From Paralithodes platypus (Eukaryota; Arthropoda; Malacostraca; Decapoda; Lithodidae), in assembly GCA_032716605.1 (NCBI GenBank), contig CM064560.1:12826292-12890291 (forward strand): 64,000 nt of DNA. Direction: 5' to 3'. This document shows, in pieces, positions 43,374-54,469 of the stretch (position 1 is its first letter; each line of letters begins with the position of its first letter). Position numbers and translations under genes: made by a program. The notes beneath the pieces are model-generated. The model ran no database searches. It worked only from the letters and a program-made list of their open reading frames with translations, and was not told where the DNA came from.

Positions 43374-46137
43374 TTATCATTGCTGCTGTTCCGTTCTCCG
43401 CTTACTGTTTCTTAACCCACCGTTCTAAACACGTGTAAGATAATATATATGGAGAGCTTAAGTCTAATGTTAATAACATAAGAACATAAGAAAATGGGAG
43501 TCTGCAGAAAGCCGATTGGCCTAAGCAAGGCAGATCCCTGTCCCACACAACCCCAATTACAAAGCCCAATTATAGGCTCATCACTCTAATACCCTGAGAA
43601 TCATCTTACCAAAACGGTTAGAGATTAACGCAGGATTACGGGGTCTGCAGAGCGCTGATTGGCCCAACCCTGCTGATCCCCCTTCACACCCAACCCTTCT
43701 CGTCCATATGCTTATCCAATTTTATCTTAAAGCTCCCTACCGTTTTTAATCCCACTTGGTAGTCCATTCCACCCATCTACAACTCTGTTACCAAACCAAT
43801 ATTTGCCTATATCTTTTCTGAAACGAAATTTATCTAATTTGAAACCATTGGTACGAGTTCTTTCGCTATCACTGAGCTTTAGTACATTTGTCATGTCCCC
43901 TTTGTTAATCCCACTAACCCACTTGAACACCTCTATCATATCCCCTCTAACTCTGCGTCTCTCTAACGAATGTAAGCCTAATTTCTTCAACCTTTCTTTA
44001 TACGGAAGATTTCTAATATTATGGATAATTTTTGTCATTCTACGTTGTACTCTCTCCAATGAATCTATGTCCATTCTGTAATAAGGACACCAAAATTGAA
44101 CAGCATAACCCATATGGGGTCTCACTAATGACTAGTAAAGTTTTAAGATAACATCAGCAGTTCTGTTACTCACACTCCTAGAGATGAACCCGAGAATCCT
44201 GTTTGCCTTGTTTCGAACGCTTATACACTGTTGTCTAGGCTTCAAATCATTGCTAACAAACACACCTAGATCTTTCTCACAATTCGAGTTTTCTAATTCC
44301 ATATTAGCTAGTTTATATTTAACATTTGTATGCATCCCCTATCTTTAATACCTTGCATTTGTCAATGTTAAACTTCATCTGCCAATTTACTGACCATTAG
44401 TGTAAGGTATCTAGATCCCTTTGGAGGCACTCTATATCTCTATCTGAATCAATTGTACTCCCCATTTTGGTATCGTCTGCAAATTTACTTATCCTACTAG
44501 TTATACCTAAATCAAGGTCATTTATGTATATAACAAACAACAGAGGACCTAATACAGATCCCTGGGGGACACCACTTTTGACTGCTCCCCATTCTGACTT
44601 CGTACCATTTATGCTGACTCTCTGCTTCCTACCAATTAGCCATGACCTAATCCATCCCAACAACGCCCCACCTATTCCATGCGCCTCATCCTTTCTCATC
44701 AATCTCTCATGGGGGACTCTGTCGAAAGCTTTACTGAAATCTAAATATATTATATCATATGACTTGTCATTATCTACTGCTTCATATACCTCTCAGAAAA
44801 AACTAAGCAAATTAGTAAGGCAAGAACGTCCCTGAGTGAATCCATGCTGAGAAGAATTTACGTTAATATTAGCACACCCATATGTATAATTTACCTTTAT
44901 ATATTAATATTATGTTTCATGTATAGATGACTGTCAACATGGTTTCCGTGGAAACGAGAGCTTGTTGGTAATTTGGTAATATAATCACAGTAAAGGTCAA
45001 ACTACCATTACACCAAAAGTAAACGTCTACAAACGCATTGTTCTCTACAATGATAGTTTTGTATATTAATTGTCAAATCAAATTACCACAGTAATCCTTT
45101 GTATTTTAATTAGTATAACTATAATATTGGTTGCCAATGTAAGTCACGAGTATATATTGTCTCCAGGCATACCAACAGTCATATTCTACACATTTTTCTA
45201 ATCAAAACAACTTCACAGGAAGCACCTGTTTTGTTTTACCATTGCAAGATAACGCAAGTGGGTCAAAACCATTTTATTGTTAAGGACAGTAAATATAGAG
45301 GGTATATATTGATATCGTTACACATGTTGGCATGCCTGAACAGCTGTATGTGTGGCATTTTAAGAGGTGTTAGGTTGGCGAGGAATTAAAGCAAACCATT
45401 TTCAACTTTCTGTCATGAGACAATAGAGGTCAAAATAGCATAAACGTCTACAGTGAGGTAATGGACGTTTGATGATGCAGAGTATTTCAGTCCTTATCTA
45501 GCTGTGCAATAGATCGTTAATACAATCAATCATAAAATACGGTTGCCAGCTTCACTTTAATTTTTGACATACCAATTTTCCAGGATGGCATAGAATACAT
45601 AGCCATTTGCATTATTATATATACCTAAGGTAGTTCATCAACTAATTTACTTTCGGAATACGATTATCTTGAGTTAATAGGCATAGGCCAAAAAAAAAAA
45701 AAAATCATGGCCAGTAAATGTTTGTAAACTGCTTTGTAAAAAGTTAAATGATAGTAAAATACTGTATATCAAATAAGATTAATATGTAAATCGCCCATCA
45801 TCAAATTGTACAAAAGGCTAATAAACTATTTTTGTTTGTTTGTTTGTTTGTTTTGTATAAGATTGTTGAGAACATTGTGTTCGACTTTTGGTGTAATGGT
45901 AGTGTGACCTTTACTGTGCTTATATTCCCGAATTACCAACAAGCTCTCGTTTCCATGGAAACCATGTTGACAGTCATGAAACATAATAATGATATATATA
46001 GATTAATTATACATATGGGTGTGCTAATATTAACGTTATTAACATTAGACTTAAGCTCTCCATATATATTATCTAACACGTGTTTAGAGCAGTGGGTTAA
46101 GCAACAGCTTAAGCGGAGAATGAACTGTAGCAATGAT
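43374..46137. mobile_element. large foldback element interrupted by a CR1 copy
   Basis: The left arm (43374-43477 continuing at 44860-45065) is inverted relative to the right arm (about 45840-46137). Shared blocks include CTTAAGTCTAATGTTAATAA, TTGGTAATT, GTTTCCGTGGAAAC and TGTTCTC. Without the CR1 the element is about 1.4 kb with arms near 300 bp and a non-coding middle (45066-45839). A (TTTG)n run lies at 45830-45851. The family is not recognised. Confidence 0.8.
43478..44859 (-). pseudogene. CR1-type LINE 3' fragment inserted in a foldback arm
   Basis: The minus strand shows LDFSKAFDRVPH (44740 region), [28 protein letters not shown] and [23 protein letters not shown], ending in CATAAGAA repeats (plus strand 43478-43493). 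Frameshifts lie near 44335 and 44390, with stops near 44130 and 44795. It is the same subfamily as 26811-28007. The unoccupied site survives in the opposite arm near 46030-46055 as an uninterrupted TTAACGTTATTAACATTAG. Confidence 0.9.
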
Positions 46138-46189
46138 TGCAACAATTAATAATACATATTCTAATATTTCTTAAAGGTAGATTTCACTA

Positions 46190-46520
46190 AAAATAGCTGT
46201 TCAATAATTGTAATTAATATCATGAGACAAAACGGTAACCATAAACCTGGTTAAATAATTCACTTAACATCCCCACCCTACACACTTCCAACCTTTCCTA
46301 CACGATAATACCCCCCCCCCCCCCCCCTTACTCCCTATAGCCCCTTCCTCTCCTTCCCAGCAAATCTAACTACGCCATCTATGGGACCTAATATGCAACA
46401 GATTCAGGGTGGGGGGAGTGAGCGATCAGAGCGAAAGACTCCCAGCAAAATTACCATTAGGTGGCCCAGTCGGAAAGGTGACCGACTGTACATTCAACCG
46501 TACATTGAACGGCGAAGCCC
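46190..46520 (+). mobile_element. second copy of the poly(A) retroposon-like repeat, plus strand
   Basis: Matches the reverse complement of 25290-25650: AACCATAAACCTGGTTAAAT, CACACTTCCAACCTT, a poly(C) run, ACTACGCCATCTATGGGA, GATTCAGGGTG and GGTGGCCCAGTCGGAAAGGT. The 3' tail seen in the other copy is not present here. The following 46521-46800 stretch (TGAAACATGTGAAGCACTTT) is unassigned. Confidence 0.65.
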
Positions 46521-46801
46521 GTGAGGTCTCGTTCCAGTCTAGGGAGTGAAACATGTGAAGCACTTTGGGATGGAACCAGCCCCCCCCCCCATATCTTGCC
46601 TTAGCAAGATGCACAGGTGCACCCAAAGCTGGAAGCAGCCACATCTCTGAAGCTGCTTCGCTCCAGTGCTTCACTGTCTCACCATCTAGACCCGGACACT
46701 CACTCTCAGAACGCCACCTATTGAGCAATGAACTCACTAGGCATTGCCCCCCTTTAGCATATTTTTTAATATGGGAATATTCATACAATGCTATTTAATC
46801 C

Positions 46802-46985
46802 AGGGAACAATGAGGGTATTTTGCTGGCGTTTCGGTGGGTTTTGTGGTAATGCACTGATACTAGGTACAGCACAAATTCCATCCCAATAATATCTTCCCA
46901 TTGATACATCGGGATTCGAACTCAGGACCATTGGATTACCAGTCCAGTTGCATGACCACTCCACCAAACTTCCCCAAAAATCTAC
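46802..46985 (-). mobile_element. tRNA-derived SINE, minus strand
   Basis: On the minus strand GGTGGAGTGGTCATGCAACT is box-A-like and GAGTTCGAATCCC is a consensus-like B box, spaced as in a tRNA. The body runs on to about 46802. The same head, cut short, is at 56313-56380 beside the DIRS element. It belongs to a different tRNA-derived family from the SINEs at 18761 and 30286. Confidence 0.75.
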
Positions 46986-47296
46986 GGGATCGCACTTCTC
47001 TTTCATTCATCCGCTTTTGTGCACTCCACAGCACTGTACAATAATCACAAATTTGACATAATGACAAGACCTACATTTGTGGCCCCTAATTTATCCTGTT
47101 ACCACATCTATGTACTCACAAGTAGTGTTCTCTGACATGAACGAAATTATTGAAATATATTATACTGTAAAAGAACATAAAACCATTGCTTTAGCTCACA
47201 TCTCAAAAATATATTCAACTAAATAGATTGCATTAATTAGCAATTGTTACATAAATTGCATTGCATGCAATAATGCGCGATAACCATATGGCCTTA

Positions 47297-47299
<3 letters not shown>
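46934..47299 (+). repeat. 365-bp direct repeat, copy 1 (left of DIRS)
   Basis: Nearly identical to 56313-56676, including CCCCAAAAATCTACGGGATC and TGCATTGCATGCAATAATGC, and followed in both places by a (TA)n run. The two copies lie about 9.4 kb apart and bracket the DIRS element. Confidence 0.92.
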
Positions 47300-47350
<51 letters not shown>

Positions 47351-47352
<2 letters not shown>

Positions 47353-47843
47353 GTTTGACTCCTATAAGGAGATAAAGAAAACCTAATATTTAGTAGTGGC
47401 CCCGTAATTATTGACGATTATGCCTATTACATAAGGCACCTTCTTCAAACACTCATCCGCCGTAGTTTGAATCTACCGCGCAGAGCATTAAAAATTTGAG
47501 GAGCCTTCATCATGAGTGCACGCAACCTCACTCATGATTCAGTCATTATGAATTGGGTTCTCACTACGAAAAAACTTTGTAAACAATAAAAACAAAAACA
47601 AAATAAGAATAACTATTCAATAAGCTTTCCATAATATTGTGGATGTACTTGTGTGGATCTTTGACCAGACGCTGACTCAGGCGTCATTCTTCCTTCACTG
47701 ACATATCAAGTAAACCAAAATCCTTAATACATCAACGAATGGGAAGGGGATGGTCGGGAGGGCCCCAGTCGTCAATGATTATGGGGCCACTACTAAATAT
47801 TAGGTTTTCTTTATCTCCATACAGGAGTCAAACCTATAATTTA
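47351..47843. repeat. inverted repeat at the DIRS left end
   Basis: GGTTTGACTCCTATAAGGAG at 47353 pairs with a partner ending near 47840, and the arms share AAAACCTAATATTTAGTAGT. A third, direct partial copy follows at 47845-47880. The DIRS terminus (47505-47693) lies between the arms, so this junction has been rearranged. Confidence 0.7.
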
Positions 47844-48468
47844 TTAGTGGGCCCTCCATCATTGACGATTATGCCTGATATCTAAGACTGGAGGGGGACA
47901 TTCGTAATCATATCATAACTCTAGCAAAAGCAGATAATCAAACACCACATAGTTCTCTTACTTCAAAAAATATATATATTTATTGGCGCAGCACATATAT
48001 ACAAAAAGGGGTACAAGCAGGAGCGTGCTTCAAAGAAGCCTGCTTGATAAAAGGGTTAACTCTTGAGACTCTGTGAACAGATCTGTAAGTTAAAAAGGCA
48101 CCCCACTCATCATAAGTGGTGAAAAATAACAAACTTATAAGTTTACATGTGCACATATAACCCCATAATACTCGTGGATATATCTTGCAAAATATATCCA
48201 ATGCTTAAAATTACATTGCTTTCACAGCTAAAACTACTTATAACAACACTGTTGTTTGTACTACCATTGTACTAGCACAATTTCCTGCACTGAATAGTAC
48301 AGAGAAATTTTCATATCACAATACCCATAACTAGTATCACAGCTCTTATACTCCGGCGGGGTCTAGGGTGTCCTATGTTACACTGACTGCACCCCCCCCC
48401 CCCTCCCCCCTTTTTCTTGAAATTAAACAAGAAGTGACTATTGGGGCCACCTAGACCCTCTGCCTTAA

Positions 48469-48943
48469 CACCTTACGAGCGGCCTATGCGGTTTATTTAT
48501 GTGTACCGCACAGCGGGGTGTTTTTAGCCAAAATAGGGCTGTTTACGTGATCATTTTCATGCCTAAATAAACCAAACGTAAAACAAGTACCTCCCTGAAA
48601 GGGCATAAACAGAGCTTTCGAATGACACCATAACGATCCTTGTATGATGGATAGTTTTCTTGCAATAACCGTGCAATGCGAGTGCAAAAAGCAGGTAATT
48701 CGGTACTTTCAGTACATAATTGAGTATGTAGCGAGTGAGAGAGGGAGGAGGGAGCTGAGATTTGTGTCAGTAGGTTCGCCGCGGTGGTCTGGAGCAGTCA
48801 TACGCTCGCTAGTCTCCTGCCACCACTTGTCTCTCTCTCTCAGCCACATTACGTGCTGAAATTGCCACTCGAGTTATGTCGAGCGCCGCCACATAGTCCA
48901 GCTTTATTTAACTCGACTTATGTTGCTCGCCGCTAAATAAGGG
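48469..48943. mobile_element. possible TTAA-flanked insertion in the DIRS 3' region
   Basis: TTAA occurs at 48465-48468 and 48944-48947. The inner ends CACCTTACGAGCGGC and (inverted) CCCTTATTTAGCGGC are similar but imperfect. An AACTCGA/GTCGAGC-type motif repeats near 48870-48930. No frame was found. It could be a piggyBac-like MITE or coincidence. Confidence 0.35.
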
Positions 48944-50303
48944 TTAAAGCTATACATGGCAAGGAAGGTTTGTCTAGAGCTACTGACAGGTATCGTGTCA
49001 AAAACGTATGATTAGAGGCCCACAACTGTGTGGACGTAATATCTTCAACAGAAAAATTCTTAAGGAAACGCAAAGAGGCTGCCCATTTGCGTAAATCGTG
49101 GGCCCTACCCACAACGCCGGGATTACTCTCTTTAATGACCTCGACCAAGAGAGAAGCCAATCTACGTTTCAGCAAGCGCTTACCCGTACTTGCTACCCAT
49201 AAAGCACCCTGGGGATTTAGATGAGCTACTCTCAAATATTTGGTTAGAGCCTGCACTGGACATAAATTATGGTGCACCTTTCCCCTTTTCAACGCCGGCA
49301 CCGTGAACTCTGAAAACACGTGTTCACTGTGCTCATTCTTGGCTATGAACCCTGGGGAAGGTGCAATGTGAATACACTCATTAAGCCTACCAAACCTGAG
49401 GCAATTAGGTGTGTTGCTCATCGCCGCCAGCTCAGATACTCTGTTGCCGGTGGCCAAAGCCATAAGGAATACTGCCCTTTTTAAGAGTAATGTAAAATCT
49501 GCAGTATTTTGGTACAGACGGGAATGAAGTAATGACAAAGCTTTGTCCAGAGACCAAGTAGGCATGAGCTGACGGGGAGGTGGGCGGAGTTTAAAACATG
49601 CTCTCATAAAACCTGTTTCCTCCGCGACTGGTATGGTGAGACCGGTAAGGTCCCAAAATGGCATCCTAATCGCTGTTAAGTGATTTTTTAACGTTACCAC
49701 AGATAAACGTTTCTGCTCGAACAGATAATTTAAATAATTAAAAACCAAAGCCACCGAGGGCACAGTTTGTTCTGTCCTAAGGATCCAAGAAGTAAAGGCT
49801 TGCCAATGTGATTGATACTGTCGTTTTGTAGACTGGGTATATTGATTCATGAATTTATTGGTCACGTCTCTACCATACGGCGCTAGCCACTTGGCCTCCT
49901 GAATGTCCATAATGCAAAAGTCAGCGAGGTCGCTAGGTTGCCAATCGTGTCTAAGTGGAAAAACCCGACCGGGAGCGACACCGGGTGCGGGCACCACGTT
50001 TTCAATTGCTGGTACCACAACTGCGCCGGCCATAGGGGCGCGATTATCGAGACTACGCCCCGATAATCTCGTAGTTTGTTTACTACTTGGCACATTAGAG
50101 ACGCGTCTGGCGGCGGAAACAGATAAATGGAACTCCACCTGTTCCAGTCTGTCACCAGGGCGTCTGGCCCACCTGCCGGCGTTATCGTCCGGCGGGTGAG
50201 GTACAATGGGAGTTTGTGAGTCTCCTCTGACGCAAACAGATCCACTTGTGGATGGTAAGGCTCCGCAATCATTTGGTTGAAAATGGTTTGCTTGAGCGCC
50301 CAT
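48933..50303 (-). CDS. DIRS tyrosine recombinase
   Basis: The frame is open for 456 codons and its 5' part overlaps the RNase H frame (49883-50854), a common DIRS arrangement, so the true start is unclear. The core-binding part is about residues 150-240 (MNQYTQSTKRQYQSHWQAF). The catalytic domain has ATGNRVSEL (first arginine, R288), HDLRKWAAS (H402 and R405) and TRYLS (tyrosine Y438). It would integrate circular DIRS DNA by site-specific recombination, replacing an integrase. The lysine and second histidine positions were not assigned. No stop interrupts it, so activity is possible. Confidence 0.88.
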   Translation of the reverse strand: MGAQANHFQPNDCGALPSTSGSVCVRGDSQTPIVPHPPDDNAGRWARRPGDRLEQVEFHLSVSAARRVSNVPSSKQTTRLSGRSLDNRAPMAGAVVVPAIENVVPAPGVAPGRVFPLRHDWQPSDLADFCIMDIQEAKWLAPYGRDVTNKFMNQYTQSTKRQYQSHWQAFTSWILRTEQTVPSVALVFNYLNYLFEQKRLSVVTLKNHLTAIRMPFWDLTGLTIPVAEETGFMRACFKLRPPPRQLMPTWSLDKALSLLHSRLYQNTADFTLLLKRAVFLMALATGNRVSELAAMSNTPNCLRFGRLNECIHIAPSPGFIAKNEHSEHVFSEFTVPALKRGKVHHNLCPVQALTKYLRVAHLNPQGALWVASTGKRLLKRRLASLLVEVIKESNPGVVGRAHDLRKWAASLRFLKNFSVEDITSTQLWASNHTFLTRYLSVALDKPSLPCIALTLI

Positions 50304-50854
50304 TCTACTGTTCTGCTCTGTCTCCGAGACAGAGCGTCTGCCCAGATGTTTGCTACGCCTGGGAGATAAGAAGCGTGAAGATGAATGTCCAGCCTGTTGG
50401 CTAGAATAAAAATCTCTTCTGACACGGTTAGCAACTTTCGAGATCTCGTCAACCCTTGTTTTTTAATACAGTGAACCGCATTCAGATTGTCCATTCTGAA
50501 GGCCACCGACTTGCCCCGCAAAGTAGAGCCGTGAGCCTGAAGGAAAAATAAGGGGACTAGTAATTCTTTGACATTGATGTGGGAGATTTCTAAATGGGAC
50601 CAAAGCCCTTGACCCTGGTGCCCTTGGTTTGACTGAAAACCCCAACCTATCGTGCCTGACGCATCCGTGTCTACCCATACCGTCGGCGGAGGAGAGGTCC
50701 ATGACATTACTGAGTGCAACGTTTCCCTCTTCGCCCAGACCGCTAGTAAGTTGTGGATTAATTTTGGTATGGGCCATAATTTTTCCGCCGGCAATAGCGG
50801 AAAATATTTGTTGCCCTCCAATATTAAACGCTTTACTTTCAACCGGCCCAACAT
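49883..50854 (-). pseudogene. DIRS RNase H and adjoining conserved region
   Basis: RNase H shows VDTDAS (D62 and D64), NVKELLV (E97), RMDNLNAV (D122) and WADALSR (D173). It is followed by the conserved DIRS block HPQVDLFASEETHKLP and APLWPAQLWYQQL (about residues 200-290), which in this class lies between RNase H and the recombinase. It is in a different frame from the reverse transcriptase, with a stop at about 50897, so a frameshift separates them. Confidence 0.85.
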
Positions 50855-50896
50855 TACAGTTAGTTGAACCTAGTTGAGAGAGCCGACCAGAGACTC

Positions 50897-51787
50897 TCAG
50901 ATTCTCCGTGTCGTAGTCAGACTGTGAAGGAACCGGAACAGTTTCCTGCGAAATCTGCTTCGATTGTCCACACTCTGACTCAGAGTGAGAGTAGCTGTGT
51001 CCCAAACCAGCCCTATCCACTGAACTACTCGTGAGGGAACAAGGTTTGACTTTACCAGATTTAACTTGAACCCTAGAGTTTTGACATGATTTAATGTTAT
51101 GTTGACATGATTTATGCATACTTGCTCCGTCTCTACCAGCACTAGCCAGTCGTCTAGGTACCACAAAATCCTGATCCCTTGTTTTAACAATGGCATCAGG
51201 GCTTGCCGGACTAATTTCGTGAATAAGCGAGGTGCCAGGTTTAATCCAAATGGCATCCTCTGAAAAACATAATTTTGATGCCTGATCCGTAAGGCCAGAA
51301 ATCGTTGAAATCTTTTGTTTACCGAGACGTGCCAATACGCGTCTGTCAGGTCTAAAGAACACATCCATCCTCCCGGCGGAAGTGTTAGCCTGATTTGATG
51401 TACTGTCAACATCCTGAATGACACGTTGTGAATGTGAAGGTTCAGATAAGACAGGTCTACGACGGGTCTCATCTGAACACTGTCCCTTTTGGGTACCAGA
51501 AATAGCTTGGATGTGAAGACTGGGTAATTTTGAGGGACCGGGATGATGACATTCTTGGCGATCATTTCCTTGATCAGTGACTCCACCTCTAATGAAACTA
51601 GATTCGCCGTTGTCGGCTGACGTAAACGAGGTCGCCGGAGCCACTGCCAAGTGATGCCTTTGCGTGCCACCATCCTTGCCCACGTATTTAATGGCCATGC
51701 TTGGTGACACGTTCGGAACGACCCAGTTAGCAGACAAGGGTTCGCCGGCTGTACTACCCTCGGATCCACCCGCCTTGAGACCGGCAC
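50897..51787 (-). pseudogene. DIRS reverse transcriptase
   Basis: The frame carries FLVPKRDSVQMRPVVDLSYLN (97-115), motif A CSLDLTDAYWHV (143-154), motif B MPFGLNLAPRLF (178-189) and the catalytic LWYLDDWLVL (208-217). It ends at a stop near 50897 in the thumb region and RNase H continues in another frame. It follows the gag C-terminus directly. Confidence 0.9.
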
Positions 51788-51813
51788 CGGGAGTGAGAGA
51801 GACTTTAGTTTTT

Positions 51814-52630
51814 TTATGGTGGTGGAGGAGGTGGTGGTGGACGCTTCGCCTGCTGGCCGGCGTTGGCAGAAGACGGGCCCTGACCTGGTTTGTTATAGCC
51901 TCGTCCTTTCTGACCTGTAAACTTACCCTGTCTATACCTGTACTGACCTTGGGGGGAAGAGGACTTAGGTAGGTGAAAGGGCTTAGATCCCCCCGGCTGC
52001 GCTTTTGCGACTGGCTTGGGTTTGGGAAAGTTAAAAGCTGGTTTCTTAGAAGGGGTGGGACTCTGTTTAAAGGCCTGAGCCATATTAAACACAGTTCTCC
52101 ACACATCTGGGGACATTAAAGAGGGAGTAAGCACTGGTGACATGACCACCTGATTCGCAATTCGATCAGGAAGTTTCCTAACCTGAGATCATTCTGAGAT
52201 CTTGTCTCGCTCGTACCGCCTCAAGCAAGGCTGTGCGGATATCACCCAACGACTGAATCGACGTCTGAAGGAGCATTCGCCGAGATAGTTCAACCGATCT
52301 TCTGGCATCCGCGTCCGCGATTGCCTGAGTGGATCGTAGCATCGATTTCGCCACCTGGTGCGTCACAATGTATTGGGAGAAAAGTCTATACGCTTTCCCC
52401 CGTAGCCTAAATTCCCGGTCTAGGTGAGTTTGGGAAGGTGTAGTGAAAGGGTCCTTGAGTTCACATAGATTGATTTTGGGGGCAGCTAAGAAAGCAAACA
52501 AAGCAGATGGGACACCGCCAGCACACACTGGCATAGAGAACCAAGAATGACTGTCCTGAGGAATTTGGTGGAGGATTTTGAGGTGAAGGTGGTAGCAAAG
52601 TTCTGAGCCTCCGTCTCCCATTCCACCCAA
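51814..52630 (-). pseudogene. DIRS gag C-terminal part
   Basis: Frame 52630-52178 contains PSQTHLDREFRLRGKAYRL and QSLGDIRTALLEAVRARQDLR, matching the C-terminal gag of the second DIRS (EIRAALFEAVRSRQLLR at about 62610-62660). Frame 52149-51814 continues with a lysine-, glycine- and proline-rich tail ending in a proline run just before the RT. Two frameshifts separate these from the main gag frame. Confidence 0.7.
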
Positions 52631-54171
52631 GGTCCCGGGCCCAACTGCCCCACCTTCAATGCTGGATTAGCGGCTGTGTCTGTGACAGTTTGCAAATCTA
52701 ATTCTGGCGTGAGAGCTGACAGTGTTTTTATATCATTAAAACCATCATTCTTGGACCAGTCAGAAAACAGTTTTGAAGCTGAGGCAGGGGGCAGGGCAGG
52801 TGTAGCAGTATAAACAAAATAGTCCTGGTGATAATAGTTAGGAATGGCCTTAACATTAACATCTAGTACATTACCCAATATATCCCAGGCTCGTAACTTT
52901 TTAGATTTATTGCCTTGGATTACCCACTCTCGTGGCACTGGAAGTTCCCCTGACAAGGTGGGCTGTGCGACCTCTGGTTTAGTGGGGAACAATTGTATCC
53001 ATGACTCGTCGGGACCGTATAATAGGGGCATCGCTACCTTTCTTAATGGCGCTTTATCTAAAGGGGGCAGATTCATATCCGTTACCACCCTTACACTAGA
53101 AGTAGTCAGTGCCGCCGAAGCAGGCCTAGCGACCACAGATGGTGATATAGAGGGAGGGTGAGGAATCTTAGTTAAGGCAATGGAAGCAATCAGAGGCCGA
53201 ACATTGGAACTTGTCATGGAAGCTCCCAGGTCTACTGTAGGAGTCTCCGGCTGTTGGCCAATTTTTTTTGTTAGAGCATTAACCAATAACCCATCTATTT
53301 CTTCTGCCGTGATAAATTTAGTTGATGACGACCTCAGAGGTGAATCATTCCGATCCTGTGCGTCGTCTAAAACTGAACCCGACTCCTGCACCTCCATGTC
53401 CGAGATTACAGACACCTCGTCTTTGTCATCTGGCTCCCCGTGAGAGGATTCCGCCGAAGCCGGAACCCCGTCGTGTTGCCAAGTCATGTCTGGAATGGAT
53501 GATGGGATCGCCGCGTCCCTGTGGACATCAGCCACTGAATGTGTATCTTGAGCCAGACGTGGGCTTTCAGTCCCTGGTCGAGAATATCGCCATACCCCCA
53601 GGCCTTGGCCTGCACTCCTTTGGGAGTCCGATACTCCCTCAACCATGGAGCCCCCACTTGACCCTGCTAGAGGACGATCACTGTCCACCGAACTCTCCAA
53701 TTCTAAGGTTAGAATACTAATAGGTAAAATGTCTTTTGTTGCTGACACCACACTAGCCCCATGAGAGTGAATACTAGATATGCCGGGAGTAGAGGCATGA
53801 AGAGAGGCACTAGACTCCGGTGAATGCCGGGAGGCCTTTCGTTCATGCGAGTCTTTCCTAGAAGACTTGTGGCTACGGTGCGACCTAGAACTGCCTTTGG
53901 ACTTTGTAGATTTCTCACTATAGCTACTTGTGGACCCCTCTGTCTTGCTCTTCTTACTCGCCGGCGAAGAAGAGAGACCAGGCGGCTGCTGTCTAAGAGG
54001 TGACCTGGACCTGGACCGCGCCCGTGACGAGGAGGCTGCCACCGGGGGCGTAGGTTCTCGCGGTCTCTTAGATGTGCCGGAGGCTGGAGAAAGTGTAATA
54101 CCCTGTCCAGTCTCTGCTGACTTTCGTACAGTTACTCTAGAGGGACGTTTACTAGGGGGGGGGGTGCTCAA
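52486..54171 (-). CDS. DIRS gag, central part
   Basis: A 561-codon frame. The N-terminal third is arginine/serine-rich (RARSRSRSPLRQQPPGLSS), the middle is serine-, threonine- and proline-rich with low complexity, and the C-terminal part has EWVIQGNKSKKLRAWDILGN and LGPGPWVEWETEAQNFATTF. The last is clearly related to GHGPWVTWDQELQQFAIDI in the second DIRS (about 62210-62270). It overlaps the upstream zinc-binding frame by 20 bases and the downstream gag frame, so the whole protein probably needs frame changes or is broken. Confidence 0.75.
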   Translation of the reverse strand: MSTPPPSKRPSRVTVRKSAETGQGITLSPASGTSKRPREPTPPVAASSSRARSRSRSPLRQQPPGLSSSPASKKSKTEGSTSSYSEKSTKSKGSSRSHRSHKSSRKDSHERKASRHSPESSASLHASTPGISSIHSHGASVVSATKDILPISILTLELESSVDSDRPLAGSSGGSMVEGVSDSQRSAGQGLGVWRYSRPGTESPRLAQDTHSVADVHRDAAIPSSIPDMTWQHDGVPASAESSHGEPDDKDEVSVISDMEVQESGSVLDDAQDRNDSPLRSSSTKFITAEEIDGLLVNALTKKIGQQPETPTVDLGASMTSSNVRPLIASIALTKIPHPPSISPSVVARPASAALTTSSVRVVTDMNLPPLDKAPLRKVAMPLLYGPDESWIQLFPTKPEVAQPTLSGELPVPREWVIQGNKSKKLRAWDILGNVLDVNVKAIPNYYHQDYFVYTATPALPPASASKLFSDWSKNDGFNDIKTLSALTPELDLQTVTDTAANPALKVGQLGPGPWVEWETEAQNFATTFTSKSSTKFLRTVILGSLCQCVLAVSHLLCLLS

Positions 54172-54469
54172 TTAGTAACTTATCCCAAAGAGTTACGTTA
54201 TCGCATTGAAGTGACTTATGAGCCACTGTAGTAGTATAAGAGGTCATCTGCTGCCTAACCTCCCGTAAAGCGACCGCTGCGGTCTTATCATTGTCTTGCA
54301 AAACTTTATGGCTTAATTGAGAGCAAAAGGTACAGTTCCGCATCACCCACAGACCCTGTGAGCGGTCGAGACATTTAACACATTTAATGCAAAGGGTGTG
54401 TGCAAATATAGGGATACCTGAACAGGAGGGCGTAATGCACAAAGCAAAAACAGGGGCAAAGGTAGCCAT
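54152..54469 (-). CDS. DIRS gag N-terminal Cys-rich region
   Basis: A 105-codon frame starting at an ATG. It shows CITPSCSG, HTLCIKCVKCLD, then NCTFC: a set of cysteines plus a histidine that could bind zinc. The second DIRS starts its gag with the same pattern (CSTPTCLL, HRLCIRCVKCLD). It runs directly into the serine-rich gag frame with a 20-base overlap, so it is probably the true N-terminus of gag. Confidence 0.75.
   Translation of the reverse strand: MATFAPVFALCITPSCSGIPIFAHTLCIKCVKCLDRSQGLWVMRNCTFCSQLSHKVLQDNDKTAAVALREVRQQMTSYTTTVAHKSLQCDNVTLWDKLLIEHPPP

Noticed and set aside
46905..46985. tRNA gene on the minus strand
   Set aside because: A- and B-box-like sequences are followed by SINE body, and a truncated second copy occurs at 56313.
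46791..47006. 71-codon minus-strand protein
   Set aside because: It is a reading of the tRNA-derived SINE; the same start recurs at 56384 in the truncated copy.
52844..54175. Plus-strand frames over DIRS gag
   Set aside because: Antisense shadows of the serine/proline-rich gag, whose composition keeps other frames open.
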